The notes beneath the pieces were generated by a model. It ran no database searches, was not told the DNA's origin, and worked only from the letters and a program-made list of their open reading frames with translations. The position numbers and the translations under genes were made by a program. This document shows, piece after piece, positions 48,517 through 56,792 of a stretch of 64,000 bases of DNA. Source of the DNA: Actinomycetota bacterium (GTDB lineage Bacteria; Actinomycetota; Nitriliruptoria; Nitriliruptorales; Nitriliruptoraceae); contig JAHWKY010000006.1 of assembly GCA_019347575.1 (NCBI GenBank), positions 1 through 64,000 of the forward strand, written 5' to 3'. Positions within the stretch are counted from its first letter, which is position 1. Every line of letters starts with the position of its first letter.

Positions 48517-49329
48517 ATGAGCATCCACCCCAGGATCTCGGTCAGCCAGGCCTGCTCGATCAGGCAGAGGCTCGACGCCGACCTCGCCCTCTGGCACGAC
48601 CTCGACATCGATCGCGTCGGCCTGCTCTGGCGCAAGCTCGAGGCGGCCGGAGCCGACACCGCCGTGGCCGCGATCGAGCGCGAAGGACTCGAGGTCACCA
48701 ACGTGATCGCGACGGGGATCCTGACTCCTTCCGATGAGCTGCGGTGGGGCGAGCAGCGCGAGCGGGTCACGAGGATCGCCGAGGTGACAGCGCGCCTCGG
48801 CTCACCCTGGCTGGTGCTCACGTCGGGTCCCCTCGGACCGCTGCACTGGGAGGCCGCGGCGGACGGGCTGGCCGAGCTGCTGCGACCGTTGCACCGCGAT
48901 CTCGCGGACCTCGGGGTCACGCTCGCGATCGAGCACACCAACTCGCTGCGACTCGACCTCTCGTTCGTGACCAGCTTCCGCCAGGCGGCCGCCCTCGCGG
49001 TGCGGATGGGCTGCGGGGCCGTGCTCGAGTTGAACGCCGCCTGGCACGAACAGGGGCTCAGCGAGTCGATCCGCTACGGCATCGACCATCTCGGCCTGGT
49101 GCAGGTCAGCGACTTCATCCTCGGAACGAAGCGGACGCCCGACCGGGTCGTTCCCGGCGACGGCGACATCCCGCTGCCGCGACTGCTGCGCCAGATCCTC
49201 GAGGCCGGCTACGACGGGGCGTTCGATCTGGAGGTCGTCGGCCCGAGGGTCGAGCGCGAGGGCTACGCGTCCACGGTCCGCCGCGGTGTCGAAGCGCTCG
49301 GGGCGCTGCTGACCGACCTCGGGGCGTGA
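48517..49329 (+). CDS. Sugar-phosphate isomerase/epimerase (xylose-isomerase-like TIM barrel)
   Basis: A 270-aa TIM-barrel protein with the fold of IolE/IolI-type enzymes. LGVTLAIEHTNSLRLDLSFV holds the metal Glu (IEHTN); further ligands are expected in VLELNAAWHEQGL and GLVQVSDF. The late VPGDGDIPLPRLLRQILEAG and GAFDLEVVGPRVE are typical. GAGGGG lies before ATG 48517. It may isomerise a hydroxy-keto compound rather than a sugar, given its context. Confidence 0.8.
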   Translation: MSIHPRISVSQACSIRQRLDADLALWHDLDIDRVGLLWRKLEAAGADTAVAAIEREGLEVTNVIATGILTPSDELRWGEQRERVTRIAEVTARLGSPWLVLTSGPLGPLHWEAAADGLAELLRPLHRDLADLGVTLAIEHTNSLRLDLSFVTSFRQAAALAVRMGCGAVLELNAAWHEQGLSESIRYGIDHLGLVQVSDFILGTKRTPDRVVPGDGDIPLPRLLRQILEAGYDGAFDLEVVGPRVEREGYASTVRRGVEALGALLTDLGA

Positions 49330-49513
49330 CCGTCCGCGGCTCCAGCGGGCCGTCGGGGCGGGGCAGACTCGCGGCACCTTCTCGCGGACGTCACGCGCCC
49401 CGACGCGGCGCGCAACTTCATCACCCGGATCACTCGCATATCCGAGCGGATCGGGGGACGAAGTGGATGGCAGCCGCCGTGAGAACACGGCCACCCCCGC
49501 GCGCACGGGCCGC

Positions 49514-50713
49514 TCAGGTTCCCGCCGTGGAGCCGTGCTCGGTCGGCATCGGGTGGCGGACGCGGTCGCGGGCTGAGCCGTAGCTGCGGGTCTCGTAGGC
49601 GATCAGCAGCCACAGCACCGCGGTGACGGCGGCGAGCGTCGTGGGCGCTGGCGGCTGGGTACCCAGCGGTACCAGGACGAGCAGCACGATCGCGAGCGCG
49701 AGTCGCTGGCGGTTGACCGAGTGCGCGTTCCGCAGCCGCAGCGCCACGTGGGCCAGCAGGTACAGCGCGACACCACCGAGCAGGGCGAAGGCCGCCACCG
49801 GTTCCAACGGCTCGTCGACGTGGGCGAGGGTGTTCTCGAGGCCGACGGCGACGAGCACGATCCCGGCCGCCATGGGGAAGTGCAGGTACGAGTAGGAGTC
49901 CCGCGCCAGGGCGTTGCGCTCACGCCCCGTCGCGGTGCGGGTGAGGCGCTGCTCGGTGACGGACGCGACGACGTCGAAGTACGTCCACCACAGCGCCGAG
50001 GCCAACGCGACACCGAGGACGGCCGCCACGATGACGCCCGCGGTGACTCCAGCGCTGGCGCCCACCCCGAGCACCACGATCGACTCGCCGAGGGCGAGGA
50101 TGATGATGAGTCCGTGCCGCTCCGCGAAGTGCGCCGGCACCAGACGCCACCCCTCGACACCGAACAGAGCCGGCCCTCCGAAGTCGATGGTGATCGCGAC
50201 CGCCCACAACACCTCCTGGCCGATGCCCTCGACGAACGACGCGGCCGTCAGAAGCCCGATGGCGATGACGGTGCTCACCGACAGCGTCGCGACCGAGTGG
50301 CGCAGATCGGGCGTACCGCGGCTGGCCAGCGCGAACAACGCGATGTGGCCGATCCGCACCGCCCCGTACGCCAGCGCGAACGTGAGCGCGAGCTCACCGA
50401 ACGTCCCGGGGACGGCCAGCGCCACCACGAGCAGCGCGGCCATGACCGCGAACATCGCGATCCTGACCCCACCCTCCTCGGGGTCGACCACGCTGGTTAG
50501 CCACGCGTACCCCGCCCACGCCCACCACAACATCGCGAGGACGAACAGACCGTGCACGATCCCGGTCCAGGAGGGCTCGTGGACCATCAACGCCGTGCAC
50601 TGGGTGAAGCCCAGGACGAACACCAGATCGAAGAACAGCTCGAGGAAGCGCACCTTCTCGGTGTCGCCGCGCAACACCGCCCCGAGTGGTCGCCGCCCGC
50701 CCGCGTCCGCCAC
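49514..50713 (-). CDS. Low temperature requirement protein A (LtrA) family membrane protein
   Basis: A 399-aa membrane protein with about 10 helices. VRFLELFFDLVFVLGFTQCT is the LtrA signature and HFAERHGLIIILALGESIVVLG the second. The family was named from Listeria cold growth, but its molecular task is unknown. GTG 50713 is preferred because GGAGG is 8 nt upstream; a longer frame from 50815 has an unlikely basic N-terminus. It stands alone, convergent with the TIM-barrel gene over a 184-bp gap in which I see no feature. Confidence 0.85.
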   Translation of the reverse strand: MADAGGRRPLGAVLRGDTEKVRFLELFFDLVFVLGFTQCTALMVHEPSWTGIVHGLFVLAMLWWAWAGYAWLTSVVDPEEGGVRIAMFAVMAALLVVALAVPGTFGELALTFALAYGAVRIGHIALFALASRGTPDLRHSVATLSVSTVIAIGLLTAASFVEGIGQEVLWAVAITIDFGGPALFGVEGWRLVPAHFAERHGLIIILALGESIVVLGVGASAGVTAGVIVAAVLGVALASALWWTYFDVVASVTEQRLTRTATGRERNALARDSYSYLHFPMAAGIVLVAVGLENTLAHVDEPLEPVAAFALLGGVALYLLAHVALRLRNAHSVNRQRLALAIVLLVLVPLGTQPPAPTTLAAVTAVLWLLIAYETRSYGSARDRVRHPMPTEHGSTAGT

Positions 50714-50797
50714 GCTCTCGCCCTCCCGGTCCCGCCGCGGCTGCCGCTGCAGGCAAGCACAGACGTAGGGGCCCGCGTCCCCGGAGAGCCCACGTCG

Positions 50798-50911
50798 CCG
50801 GACGGGCACACGCATCCACGCGCGTTTCCGTCACCCTCGCGGCCAGAGCAGATCGACCGGACGGGAACACGCACCCACGCGCGTTTCCGTCACCACCCGC
50901 GCCGCCAGAGC
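50798..50911. repeat. Two imperfect direct repeats upstream of ltrA-like gene
   Basis: Units at about 50798-50849 and 50857-50911, sharing CACGCGCGTTTCCGTCACC. They lie in the 5' region of the LtrA gene (minus strand); the rest of the 252-bp gap to the CsbD gene holds no gene. Confidence 0.7.
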
Positions 50912-50965
50912 GTCAGCCCGACAGGGCGCGTCTAACGCGTTCCTCTCTCGACCGTCGTGCGACCG

Positions 50966-51184
50966 CTACTTCTTCATCGACTCGGCCTTCTCGGCGCCCT
51001 GGTGCCCGGCGGCCTCCTGGCGCTTCTCGGCGGCCTTCTCCTCGTAGCGCTCGGCCTCCTCCTCGCTCTGGGCCTTCTTCTGCTGCTGTTCACCCTCGCG
51101 TTCGAGGTTCTCGTCGCCGACCGCCTCCCCCGCGATCTCCTTCGCCATGCCCTTGACCTTCTCGACGGTGTTGTCGGTGCCCAC
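50966..51184 (-). CDS. CsbD-like stress protein
   Basis: A 72-aa, highly charged, Glu/Lys-rich protein. The start MGTDNTVEKVKGMAKEIAGEAVGD matches the CsbD family (sigma-B-type general stress proteins in Bacillus); the rest is helical, with EEEAERYEEKAAEKRQE. GTG 51184 has AGGAGCG upstream. Actinobacterial homologues are usually induced by stress; its function is unknown. The reversed hairpin array lies just upstream. Confidence 0.8.
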   Translation of the reverse strand: MGTDNTVEKVKGMAKEIAGEAVGDENLEREGEQQQKKAQSEEEAERYEEKAAEKRQEAAGHQGAEKAESMKK

Positions 51185-51219
51185 GGTTCGCTCCTGTTCG
51201 GGTCGGTCGTGCGGAGGTC

Positions 51220-51380
51220 GTGCTACCGCTTCGCTACTTGAGCACTCGGGTCGTGCTACCGCTTCGCTACTTGAGCACTCGGGTTGTGCTACCGCTTCGC
51301 TACTTGAGCACTCGGGTTGTGCTACCGCTTCGCTACTTGAGCACTCGGGTTGTGCTACCGCTTCGCTACTTGAGCACTCA
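51220..51380 (-). repeat. Hairpin repeat family B, five-copy array in reverse orientation
   Basis: Units start at 51220, 51253, 51286, 51319 and 51352 with a 33-nt period. Each 26-nt element (GTGCTACCG...CTTGAGCAC as read on plus) is the reverse complement of the single copy at 16778 with one change, and related to the 21364 array. The 7-nt spacers TCGGGTT/TCGGGTC are constant, so it is not a CRISPR. No gene lies in the 51185-51490 gap. Confidence 0.9.
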
Positions 51381-51490
51381 GGATGACCGTCGCCAGCGGC
51401 TGGGTGGGCGGGCTGGCTACTGCCGCTCGGACAGCCCGGGCGGGAACGCCGTCCGGACGGCCAGGACGGCCAGGAGGGCCAGGAGGACCA

Positions 51491-52216
51491 TCAGGGCAGG
51501 CGCCAGTCCACCGGTTCCGCGGCCTGCTGCTCCAGCAGGCGGTTGGCGCGACTGAAGGGCCGAGAGCCGAAGAACCCGTTGCGGGCGGACAGCGGGCTGG
51601 GGTGGGTGCTCTCCACGGCCGGGACGTCGCGCAACCAGCGGCGACAGTCGCGCGCGTCGCGGCCCCACAGGATCGCGGCCAGCGGGGCGTCCCGTTCCGC
51701 CAGAGCTCGGATGGCCTGCTCGGTCACGTCCTCCCACCCGATCCCGCGGTGGGAACCGGGGGCGCCGGGACGGACCGTGAGGACGCGGTTGAGCAGCAGC
51801 ACACCCTGCCCGGTCCAGGGAGTGAGGTCGCCGCACTCCGGGTCGGGGTGGCCGAGGTCGTCTCGGTACTCCGTGAAGATGTTCTGCAGACTCTTCGGCA
51901 ACGGCCGGACGTCGGAGGCGACGCTGAAGCACAGGCCGATGGGATGGCCAGGTGTGGGGTAGGGGTCCTGCCCGACGATCAGCACGCGCACCTCGTCGAA
52001 GGGCTGCTGGAACGCGGCGAGGATGCGATCGCCCGCTGGGAGGAAGCGTCGGCCGGCAGCCTGCTCCTCGCGCAGGAAGTCACCGAGTTCGGCGAGCTTG
52101 GCGGCCACGGGTTCCAGCGCCCGGGCCCACCCCGGCTCGACCGCGGCCGCGAGCCTCGCACGCGCCTCCTCCTCGCGCTCGTCGATCTGCTGTCCGAGTC
52201 TCAGCTGCCCGTCCAC
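51491..52216 (-). CDS. ung: Uracil-DNA glycosylase, family 1
   Basis: A 241-aa enzyme that removes uracil from DNA. Active-site motifs are complete: [17 protein letters not shown] (catalytic Asp and Tyr), [17 protein letters not shown] and the C-terminal loop [21 protein letters not shown] (His and DNA-minor-groove Leu region). GTG 52216 has GGGAGG 5 nt upstream. Length is about 15 aa over the usual 225, from an N-terminal helix. Divergent from an SDR, with a palindrome between them. Confidence 0.93.
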   Translation of the reverse strand: MDGQLRLGQQIDEREEEARARLAAAVEPGWARALEPVAAKLAELGDFLREEQAAGRRFLPAGDRILAAFQQPFDEVRVLIVGQDPYPTPGHPIGLCFSVASDVRPLPKSLQNIFTEYRDDLGHPDPECGDLTPWTGQGVLLLNRVLTVRPGAPGSHRGIGWEDVTEQAIRALAERDAPLAAILWGRDARDCRRWLRDVPAVESTHPSPLSARNGFFGSRPFSRANRLLEQQAAEPVDWRLP

Positions 52217-52240
52217 GTCGACCTCCCAGCACGCCCTCGT

Positions 52241-52259
52241 AGCCTACGAGCCGTAGGCT
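52241..52259. promoter_or_regulatory. Palindrome between ung and an SDR gene
   Basis: Perfect 8-bp arms AGCCTACG and CGTAGGCT around AGC. It lies in a 70-bp divergent gap and may be an operator for either gene; the sequence does not match the TetR-type sites. Confidence 0.45.
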
Positions 52260-52286
52260 CCCCGCGACCGGATCGGAGGCGGACGG

Positions 52287-53048
52287 GTGAGCGGGTCGGG
52301 CGGGGCGCGTCAGCTCGATGGCAAGGTCGCGCTCGTCATGGGCGCCGGGAGCGGCCTCGGGCAGCACATCGCACTGGCCCTCGCACACGAAGGCGCGGAC
52401 GTCGCGGTGGCCACGGTGGACGGCGCCGACCGCGCCCGCACCAGCGTGGTGAGCCCCGTGACCGACGAGGTCGAGACTGCGGGAGCAACCGCGTTCACGG
52501 TCTCCTGTGACGTCCAGGACGAGGCGTCGGTCACCGACGCCGTGGAGATGGTCGTCGGAGAGCTCGGCCACCTCGACGTCGTCGTCTGCAACCTCGGCAC
52601 CCCCTGGCACGCCACGACGCTGGACACACCGGTCGAGCGCTGGCGTGAGGTCGTCGCCACCACGCTCGATGGCGTCTTCATCGTGACCCGCGCGACCCTG
52701 CCCCACCTACTGCGGCGCCCCGCAGGGTCGCTGATCGCCCTGACGACGCCCGCGGTGCACCAGCCAGCGTTGGGATCGAACGCGTACTGGGTGGCCAAGG
52801 CAGCCGTCGAGCGCTACTACCTCGGGCTCGCACACGAGCTGGCGGCGCACAACATCGCGGTCAACTGTCTCGCCCCGAAGGAGGTCCGCCCCGCCGCACC
52901 CGGCGCGGTCGACCGCGCCGAGGAGCTCGGCGAGGATCCGGACGCCGTGGCCCGGTGTGCCGTGTTCCTGGCGAGCCAGGACGCCTCCGGCGAGACCGGT
53001 CGGGTCGTGTACTCGCTCGACCTTCTCGAGGAGCTCGCGCGCCGCTGA
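52287..53048 (+). CDS. Short-chain dehydrogenase/reductase (atypical)
   Basis: A 253-aa protein with a Rossmann motif MGAGSGLGQHIALAL and the catalytic YWVAK (in LGSNAYWVAKAAVERYY). The expected NNAG strand reads VVCNLGTPWHA, a divergence from most SDRs. The C-terminus is short after SGETGRVVYSLDLLEEL, and lacks the usual VDGG. GTG 52287 is preceded by GGAGGCGG. The acyl-CoA dehydrogenase follows after 21 bp, suggesting joint transcription. Confidence 0.8.
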   Translation: MSGSGGARQLDGKVALVMGAGSGLGQHIALALAHEGADVAVATVDGADRARTSVVSPVTDEVETAGATAFTVSCDVQDEASVTDAVEMVVGELGHLDVVVCNLGTPWHATTLDTPVERWREVVATTLDGVFIVTRATLPHLLRRPAGSLIALTTPAVHQPALGSNAYWVAKAAVERYYLGLAHELAAHNIAVNCLAPKEVRPAAPGAVDRAEELGEDPDAVARCAVFLASQDASGETGRVVYSLDLLEELARR

Positions 53049-53069
53049 CCCGACAGACCGAGGCGTCAC

Positions 53070-54227
53070 GTGGACTGGACCTACCCACCGGAGGCGGAGG
53101 CGTTCCGCGCCGAGCTCGCCGCCTGGCTGGACGAGGCGCTCGAACCCCGCTTCGCCGCGCTGGCTGGCGTCTCGACACACGACGAGGAGCAGCTGGCGAT
53201 CCACCGGGAGTGGCAGCAGCGCGTCGCTGAGGCGGGCTACGCCGCGATCGCGTGGCCCGACGAGTACGGCGGGCGGGGCGCGGGACTGCTGGAGCAGGTG
53301 GTCCTCGCGGAGGAGTTCGACCGCGCCGGCGCCCCGATGCACCTGAACACCCTCGGCCTGTCGAACATCGCGCCGGCGATCCTCGCGTTCGGGACCGAGG
53401 AGCAGAAGCGCACGCACCTGCCGCCGATGGCATCGGGAGAGCGCGTCTGGTGCCAAGGGTTCAGCGAACCGGACGCGGGCAGTGACCTCGCCTCCCTGCG
53501 GACGCGCGCGGTCCGCGATGGTGGCGAGTGGGTGGTCACGGGGCGCAAGGTCTGGACCAGCTTCGGTCGTTACGCCGACCGCTGCGAACTGCTGGTGCGG
53601 ACCGACGCCGACGCCCCGAAGCACCGCGGCATCACCTGTCTGCTGCTCGACCTCACGAGCCCGGGGGTCCAGGTGCGGCCGCTCGTGACCATCACCGGCG
53701 AGGCGGAGTTCAACGAGGTCGTCCTCGACGAGGTCCGAGTCCCCATCAGCGACACGCTCGGTCCCGTGAACGAGGGCTGGACCGTCGCGATGACCACGCT
53801 GGCGCACGAGCGGATGGGCGTCGTGAGCCTGCACCTGCAGGTGCGCCGCCGGATCCGCGAGCTCGCGACTCTGGCCGCGGGGCGCATCATCGACGAACGT
53901 CCCGCCGTTGCCGACGCCGGTGTCCGACGCGAGCTCGCGCGGCTCCACCGCGACGGCGAGCTGCTCAAGCTGCTCGCGGACCGCACGTTGTCGGCGGCGG
54001 TACGGGGCGCCGAACCAGGTGCCGCCTCCAGCGTCGCGAAGCTGCACTGGAGCGAGCTCGAGCAACGGATGCAGGAAGTTGCGGCCGCCCTTCTGGGTAC
54101 GGACGCCGACACCGAGCCGTGGCGGACCGAGCGTCTGCGTGCACGCGGCTACACGATCGCCGGGGGCACGACCCAGGTGAACAAGAACATCCTCGCGCAG
54201 CGCATCCTGGGCCTGCCCCGCGGTTGA
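53070..54227 (+). CDS. Acyl-CoA dehydrogenase, long FadE type
   Basis: A 385-aa flavoenzyme: MDWTYPPEAEAFRAELAAWL, WCQGFSEPDAGSDLASLRTR, GRKVWTSFGRYADRCELLVR and a C-terminal YTIAGGTTQVNKNILAQRIL, in which the usual EIQR reads QVNK. GTG 53070. It is co-oriented with the SDR and ends in a convergent gap with the chemosensory operon. No TetR-type site is found upstream, so it may be outside that regulon. Confidence 0.85.
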   Translation: MDWTYPPEAEAFRAELAAWLDEALEPRFAALAGVSTHDEEQLAIHREWQQRVAEAGYAAIAWPDEYGGRGAGLLEQVVLAEEFDRAGAPMHLNTLGLSNIAPAILAFGTEEQKRTHLPPMASGERVWCQGFSEPDAGSDLASLRTRAVRDGGEWVVTGRKVWTSFGRYADRCELLVRTDADAPKHRGITCLLLDLTSPGVQVRPLVTITGEAEFNEVVLDEVRVPISDTLGPVNEGWTVAMTTLAHERMGVVSLHLQVRRRIRELATLAAGRIIDERPAVADAGVRRELARLHRDGELLKLLADRTLSAAVRGAEPGAASSVAKLHWSELEQRMQEVAAALLGTDADTEPWRTERLRARGYTIAGGTTQVNKNILAQRILGLPRG

Positions 54228-54278
54228 ACCTGGACCGGGTGCAGGGAGAGCCCGGCCTTCTGCGCCCTGCCTCCAGGT
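54228..54278. terminator. Two-part hairpin between convergent operons
   Basis: Outer arms ACCTGGA (54228-54234)/TCCAGGT (54272-54278), inner arms GCAGGG (54241-54246)/CCCTGC (54265-54270). It sits directly after the dehydrogenase stop and 44 bp from the last chemosensory gene, and may terminate both strands. Confidence 0.6.
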
Positions 54279-54321
54279 GCCTTCGTTCCGTCCGTCGGTA
54301 CGGCTCGAGCGTGAGACGAAC

Positions 54322-55524
54322 TCAGGATCGTTCCGTATCCGTACTGGACGGTGACGGGAACGGGATACGCAGTCGGAACAGGGCGCCAGGTGTCGCGGGC
54401 TCGTAGGTGAGCTCGCCCCCGTGCGCGCGCGCGAGGCCGCGCGCTATCCACAGGCCCAGTCCGGTTCCCGTAGCCGTACGGAGGTTGCCGACGCTCGCTT
54501 GCGTGAAGCGTTCGAACATCTGGTCGATGAACTCCTCGGGCACCCCTTCGCCGTGGTCCCTGACGGAGATATCGATGAAGCCGTCGTCGAGGGTGCACGC
54601 CACCTCGATCGGGGGCTGGCCGTACTTGCGTGCGTTGTCGAGGAGGTTGGTCACAGCGGGCTGAAGGACCGACGGGTCCACGGGTACGGCCACGTCAGGA
54701 GCACAGTCGACCTGCACAGAAGCGGAGCAGAGTCCACTGTCCATCACTGCTCGTCGGAGAAGCTCATCGATACGCACAGTGCTGGTGCCAGTGTCAGCGG
54801 TTGTAGCGGGAGTCGCCTCTTCGCGGCCATGCAGTTGCGCCGCGAGCAGCAGGTTCTCGATCATGGCCTCGAGGCGGCTGACGCTGCGCCGGATCGCGTC
54901 GACGTACGTCGCACGCTGCGTCGTCAGCAGTTGGTCCCAGCGACCGGTGATCAGCTCGGTGAAGCCCGCGATCACGGTCAGCGGCGTACGCATCTCGTGC
55001 GACACCATGGCCAGGAGATCCGACTTCATGCGGTCCGCGGCACGCAACGCGTCGTTGGCGCGCTGAAGATCCTCGGTGCGCTCGGCGACGCGCTGTTCCA
55101 GCAGGTGCCTCTGCTGATCGAGATCGACGTAGAGCTGGCGGGTCCGTAGGAAGTTGCGGATCCGCAGGCGGACCTCGGAGGTGTCGAAGGGTTTGTTGAG
55201 GAAGTCGTGGGCGCCCATCGTGAGGGCTTCTCGACGCAGCCCCGGATCGACATCGGCGGTCATGATGATGATGGGAACGAAGCTCTGTTCGGGGATCGTC
55301 GCCAGTAGTTGGCGCATGACCTGGAACCCGTCTAGGTGAGGCATCCCGATGTCGAGTAGGACCAGATCGGGCGCGATCCGCTCGAAGGCGGCGAGCGCCA
55401 GCCGTGCATCGCTCACCGTCCGGATCCGTATCCCATCGTCGTTGGCGAAGATGTGCATCAGCAACTGGAGGTTCGCGGGTTCGTCGTCGACCGCGAGGAT
55501 CGTTGCCTCCGGGCGATCGGTCAC
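54322..55524 (-). CDS. Response regulator-histidine kinase hybrid (REC-HisKA-HATPase)
   Basis: A 400-aa cytosolic protein. REC domain 1-120 with Asp58 (LVLLDIGMPHLDG), a coiled-coil LEQRVAERTEDLQRANDAL, HisKA with AMVSHEMRTPLTVIAGF (His phospho-site) and a catalytic domain with VTNLLDNARKYG, VRDHGEGVP and TGTGLGLWIARGLARAHGG. There is no sensor or membrane domain; the receiver is likely the input. It is the last gene of the eight-gene operon, overlapping the related kinase by 4 nt. Outputs are probably phosphorelay partners of CheA. Confidence 0.87.
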   Translation of the reverse strand: MTDRPEATILAVDDEPANLQLLMHIFANDDGIRIRTVSDARLALAAFERIAPDLVLLDIGMPHLDGFQVMRQLLATIPEQSFVPIIIMTADVDPGLRREALTMGAHDFLNKPFDTSEVRLRIRNFLRTRQLYVDLDQQRHLLEQRVAERTEDLQRANDALRAADRMKSDLLAMVSHEMRTPLTVIAGFTELITGRWDQLLTTQRATYVDAIRRSVSRLEAMIENLLLAAQLHGREEATPATTADTGTSTVRIDELLRRAVMDSGLCSASVQVDCAPDVAVPVDPSVLQPAVTNLLDNARKYGQPPIEVACTLDDGFIDISVRDHGEGVPEEFIDQMFERFTQASVGNLRTATGTGLGLWIARGLARAHGGELTYEPATPGALFRLRIPFPSPSSTDTERS

Positions 55525-56792
55525 GACTCCTCCTCAACGTCCGTCGTGGGCCCCGCTGCGGGGATCTCGACCGTGAACGTGCTCCCTGATCCAGGTTCGC
55601 TCTCGACGTGCAAGCTCCCGCCCATCGAGGCGAGCAGTTCCTGTACCAGTGGCAGGCCGATGCCGCTTCCTTCGATGTCGCGGTCGGCGTCGAGTCGATC
55701 GAACGGCACGAACAGCCGGGGCAAGTCCTCTGGGGCGATGCCGCGCCCCGTGTCGGCGACCGCGATCCGGACCGTCCCACCGGATGGTGGGAGGCAGGTG
55801 AGCTGGACGGTTCCGCCTGCACGGTTGTACTTGATCGCGTTGCTGATCAGGTTGGTGAGCGTCTGGCAGAGCCGTCGGTCGTCGGCAACCACCTCGATGT
55901 CGGCGTCGCCGTGCACCGTCACCTCCACATCGTGGCGTTGCGCCAACAAGCGTGTCTGTTCGATGGCGTCATCGAGGACGGGAGCGACCCGGACCCGATC
56001 CCGGCTCAGCTGCAACTCCCCGGATTCGATCCCTTCGATGTCGCTGAGATCCTTGATGAGCTGGAACATGCGGTGGCCGCTCGTCCTGATGGCCTCGATG
56101 GCCTTGCGATGTCGGTCGCTGAGGTCATCGTCGAGGAGCAGGTCGCCGTACGCGCTGACGACGCCGAGAGGGTTGCGCAGCTCGTGCGCGAGTCGGCTGA
56201 TGAAGGCGCTCTTGGCCTGGTTGGCAGCCACCGCATCCTCGCGGGCGCGGACCAGTTCCACCTCCTGGTCGCGCAGACGGGCGTTGGCGTACACGAGGTC
56301 CTCGAAGCTGCCCATGAGCAGGTCCAGGATCTGCTGGCGGTCGACATCGACGGTGAAGCGGTGTCCGAGCAAGCGCACCTCGGCTCCCATGCGGAAGCGT
56401 CCGCCGTCGGCCCGGTCACGGTGCGACTGCAGCGCGCTGTCGACACGCGACAGCAGACGCGCCGGCTCGTAGGGCTTGGTGAGGAAGTTGTCCGCGCCTG
56501 CTTCCAAGCCGCGCACGATGTCCACCGGATCGCGCAGACTGGTCAGCAGGATCACGGGTAGCAGGTGAAGGCTCTGGTCGGCCTTGATCGTGCGGCACAG
56601 CTCGTACCCATCCATCTGCGGCATCACCACGTCGGTGATCACCAGGTCGTGCCGGTCCTCGCCCGAGAGCATCGCCAGGGCCTCGGCCCCGTCGCGTGCC
56701 ACGGTGACCTCGTACCCGGCGGTGGTCAGGTGATCCTGCAGGGCTTCGGCCTGGGTCCGGCTGTCTTCGACGACGAGGACGTGCGTGTTCAT
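55521..56792 (-). CDS. Response regulator-histidine kinase hybrid (REC-HisKA-HATPase)
   Basis: A 423-aa cytosolic protein with the same domain order. REC Asp54 (LVITDVVMPQMDGYELC), a coiled region, HisKA ISRLAHELRNPLGVVSAYG and HATPase with LTNLISNAIKYNRAG, VADTGRGIAPEDLPRLF and GSGIGLPLVQELLASMGG. It overlaps its neighbours by 4 nt on both sides. Together with the next gene it places two receiver-kinases after CheB, which could be phosphorylated by CheA and in turn pass signals out; no HTH or GGDEF output is seen. Confidence 0.87.
   Translation of the reverse strand: MNTHVLVVEDSRTQAEALQDHLTTAGYEVTVARDGAEALAMLSGEDRHDLVITDVVMPQMDGYELCRTIKADQSLHLLPVILLTSLRDPVDIVRGLEAGADNFLTKPYEPARLLSRVDSALQSHRDRADGGRFRMGAEVRLLGHRFTVDVDRQQILDLLMGSFEDLVYANARLRDQEVELVRAREDAVAANQAKSAFISRLAHELRNPLGVVSAYGDLLLDDDLSDRHRKAIEAIRTSGHRMFQLIKDLSDIEGIESGELQLSRDRVRVAPVLDDAIEQTRLLAQRHDVEVTVHGDADIEVVADDRRLCQTLTNLISNAIKYNRAGGTVQLTCLPPSGGTVRIAVADTGRGIAPEDLPRLFVPFDRLDADRDIEGSGIGLPLVQELLASMGGSLHVESEPGSGSTFTVEIPAAGPTTDVEEES

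Noticed and set aside
49330-49513. Possible small gene or RNA in the gap between the TIM-barrel and LtrA genes
   Set aside because: No frame with a plausible start and codon pattern and no convincing stem-loop; left unannotated.
51220-51555. Open frame across the repeat array giving repeated LPLRYLSTRVV
   Set aside because: It is only the translation of the 33-nt tandem repeat, with no ribosome-binding site; the array is better explained as a DNA or RNA element.
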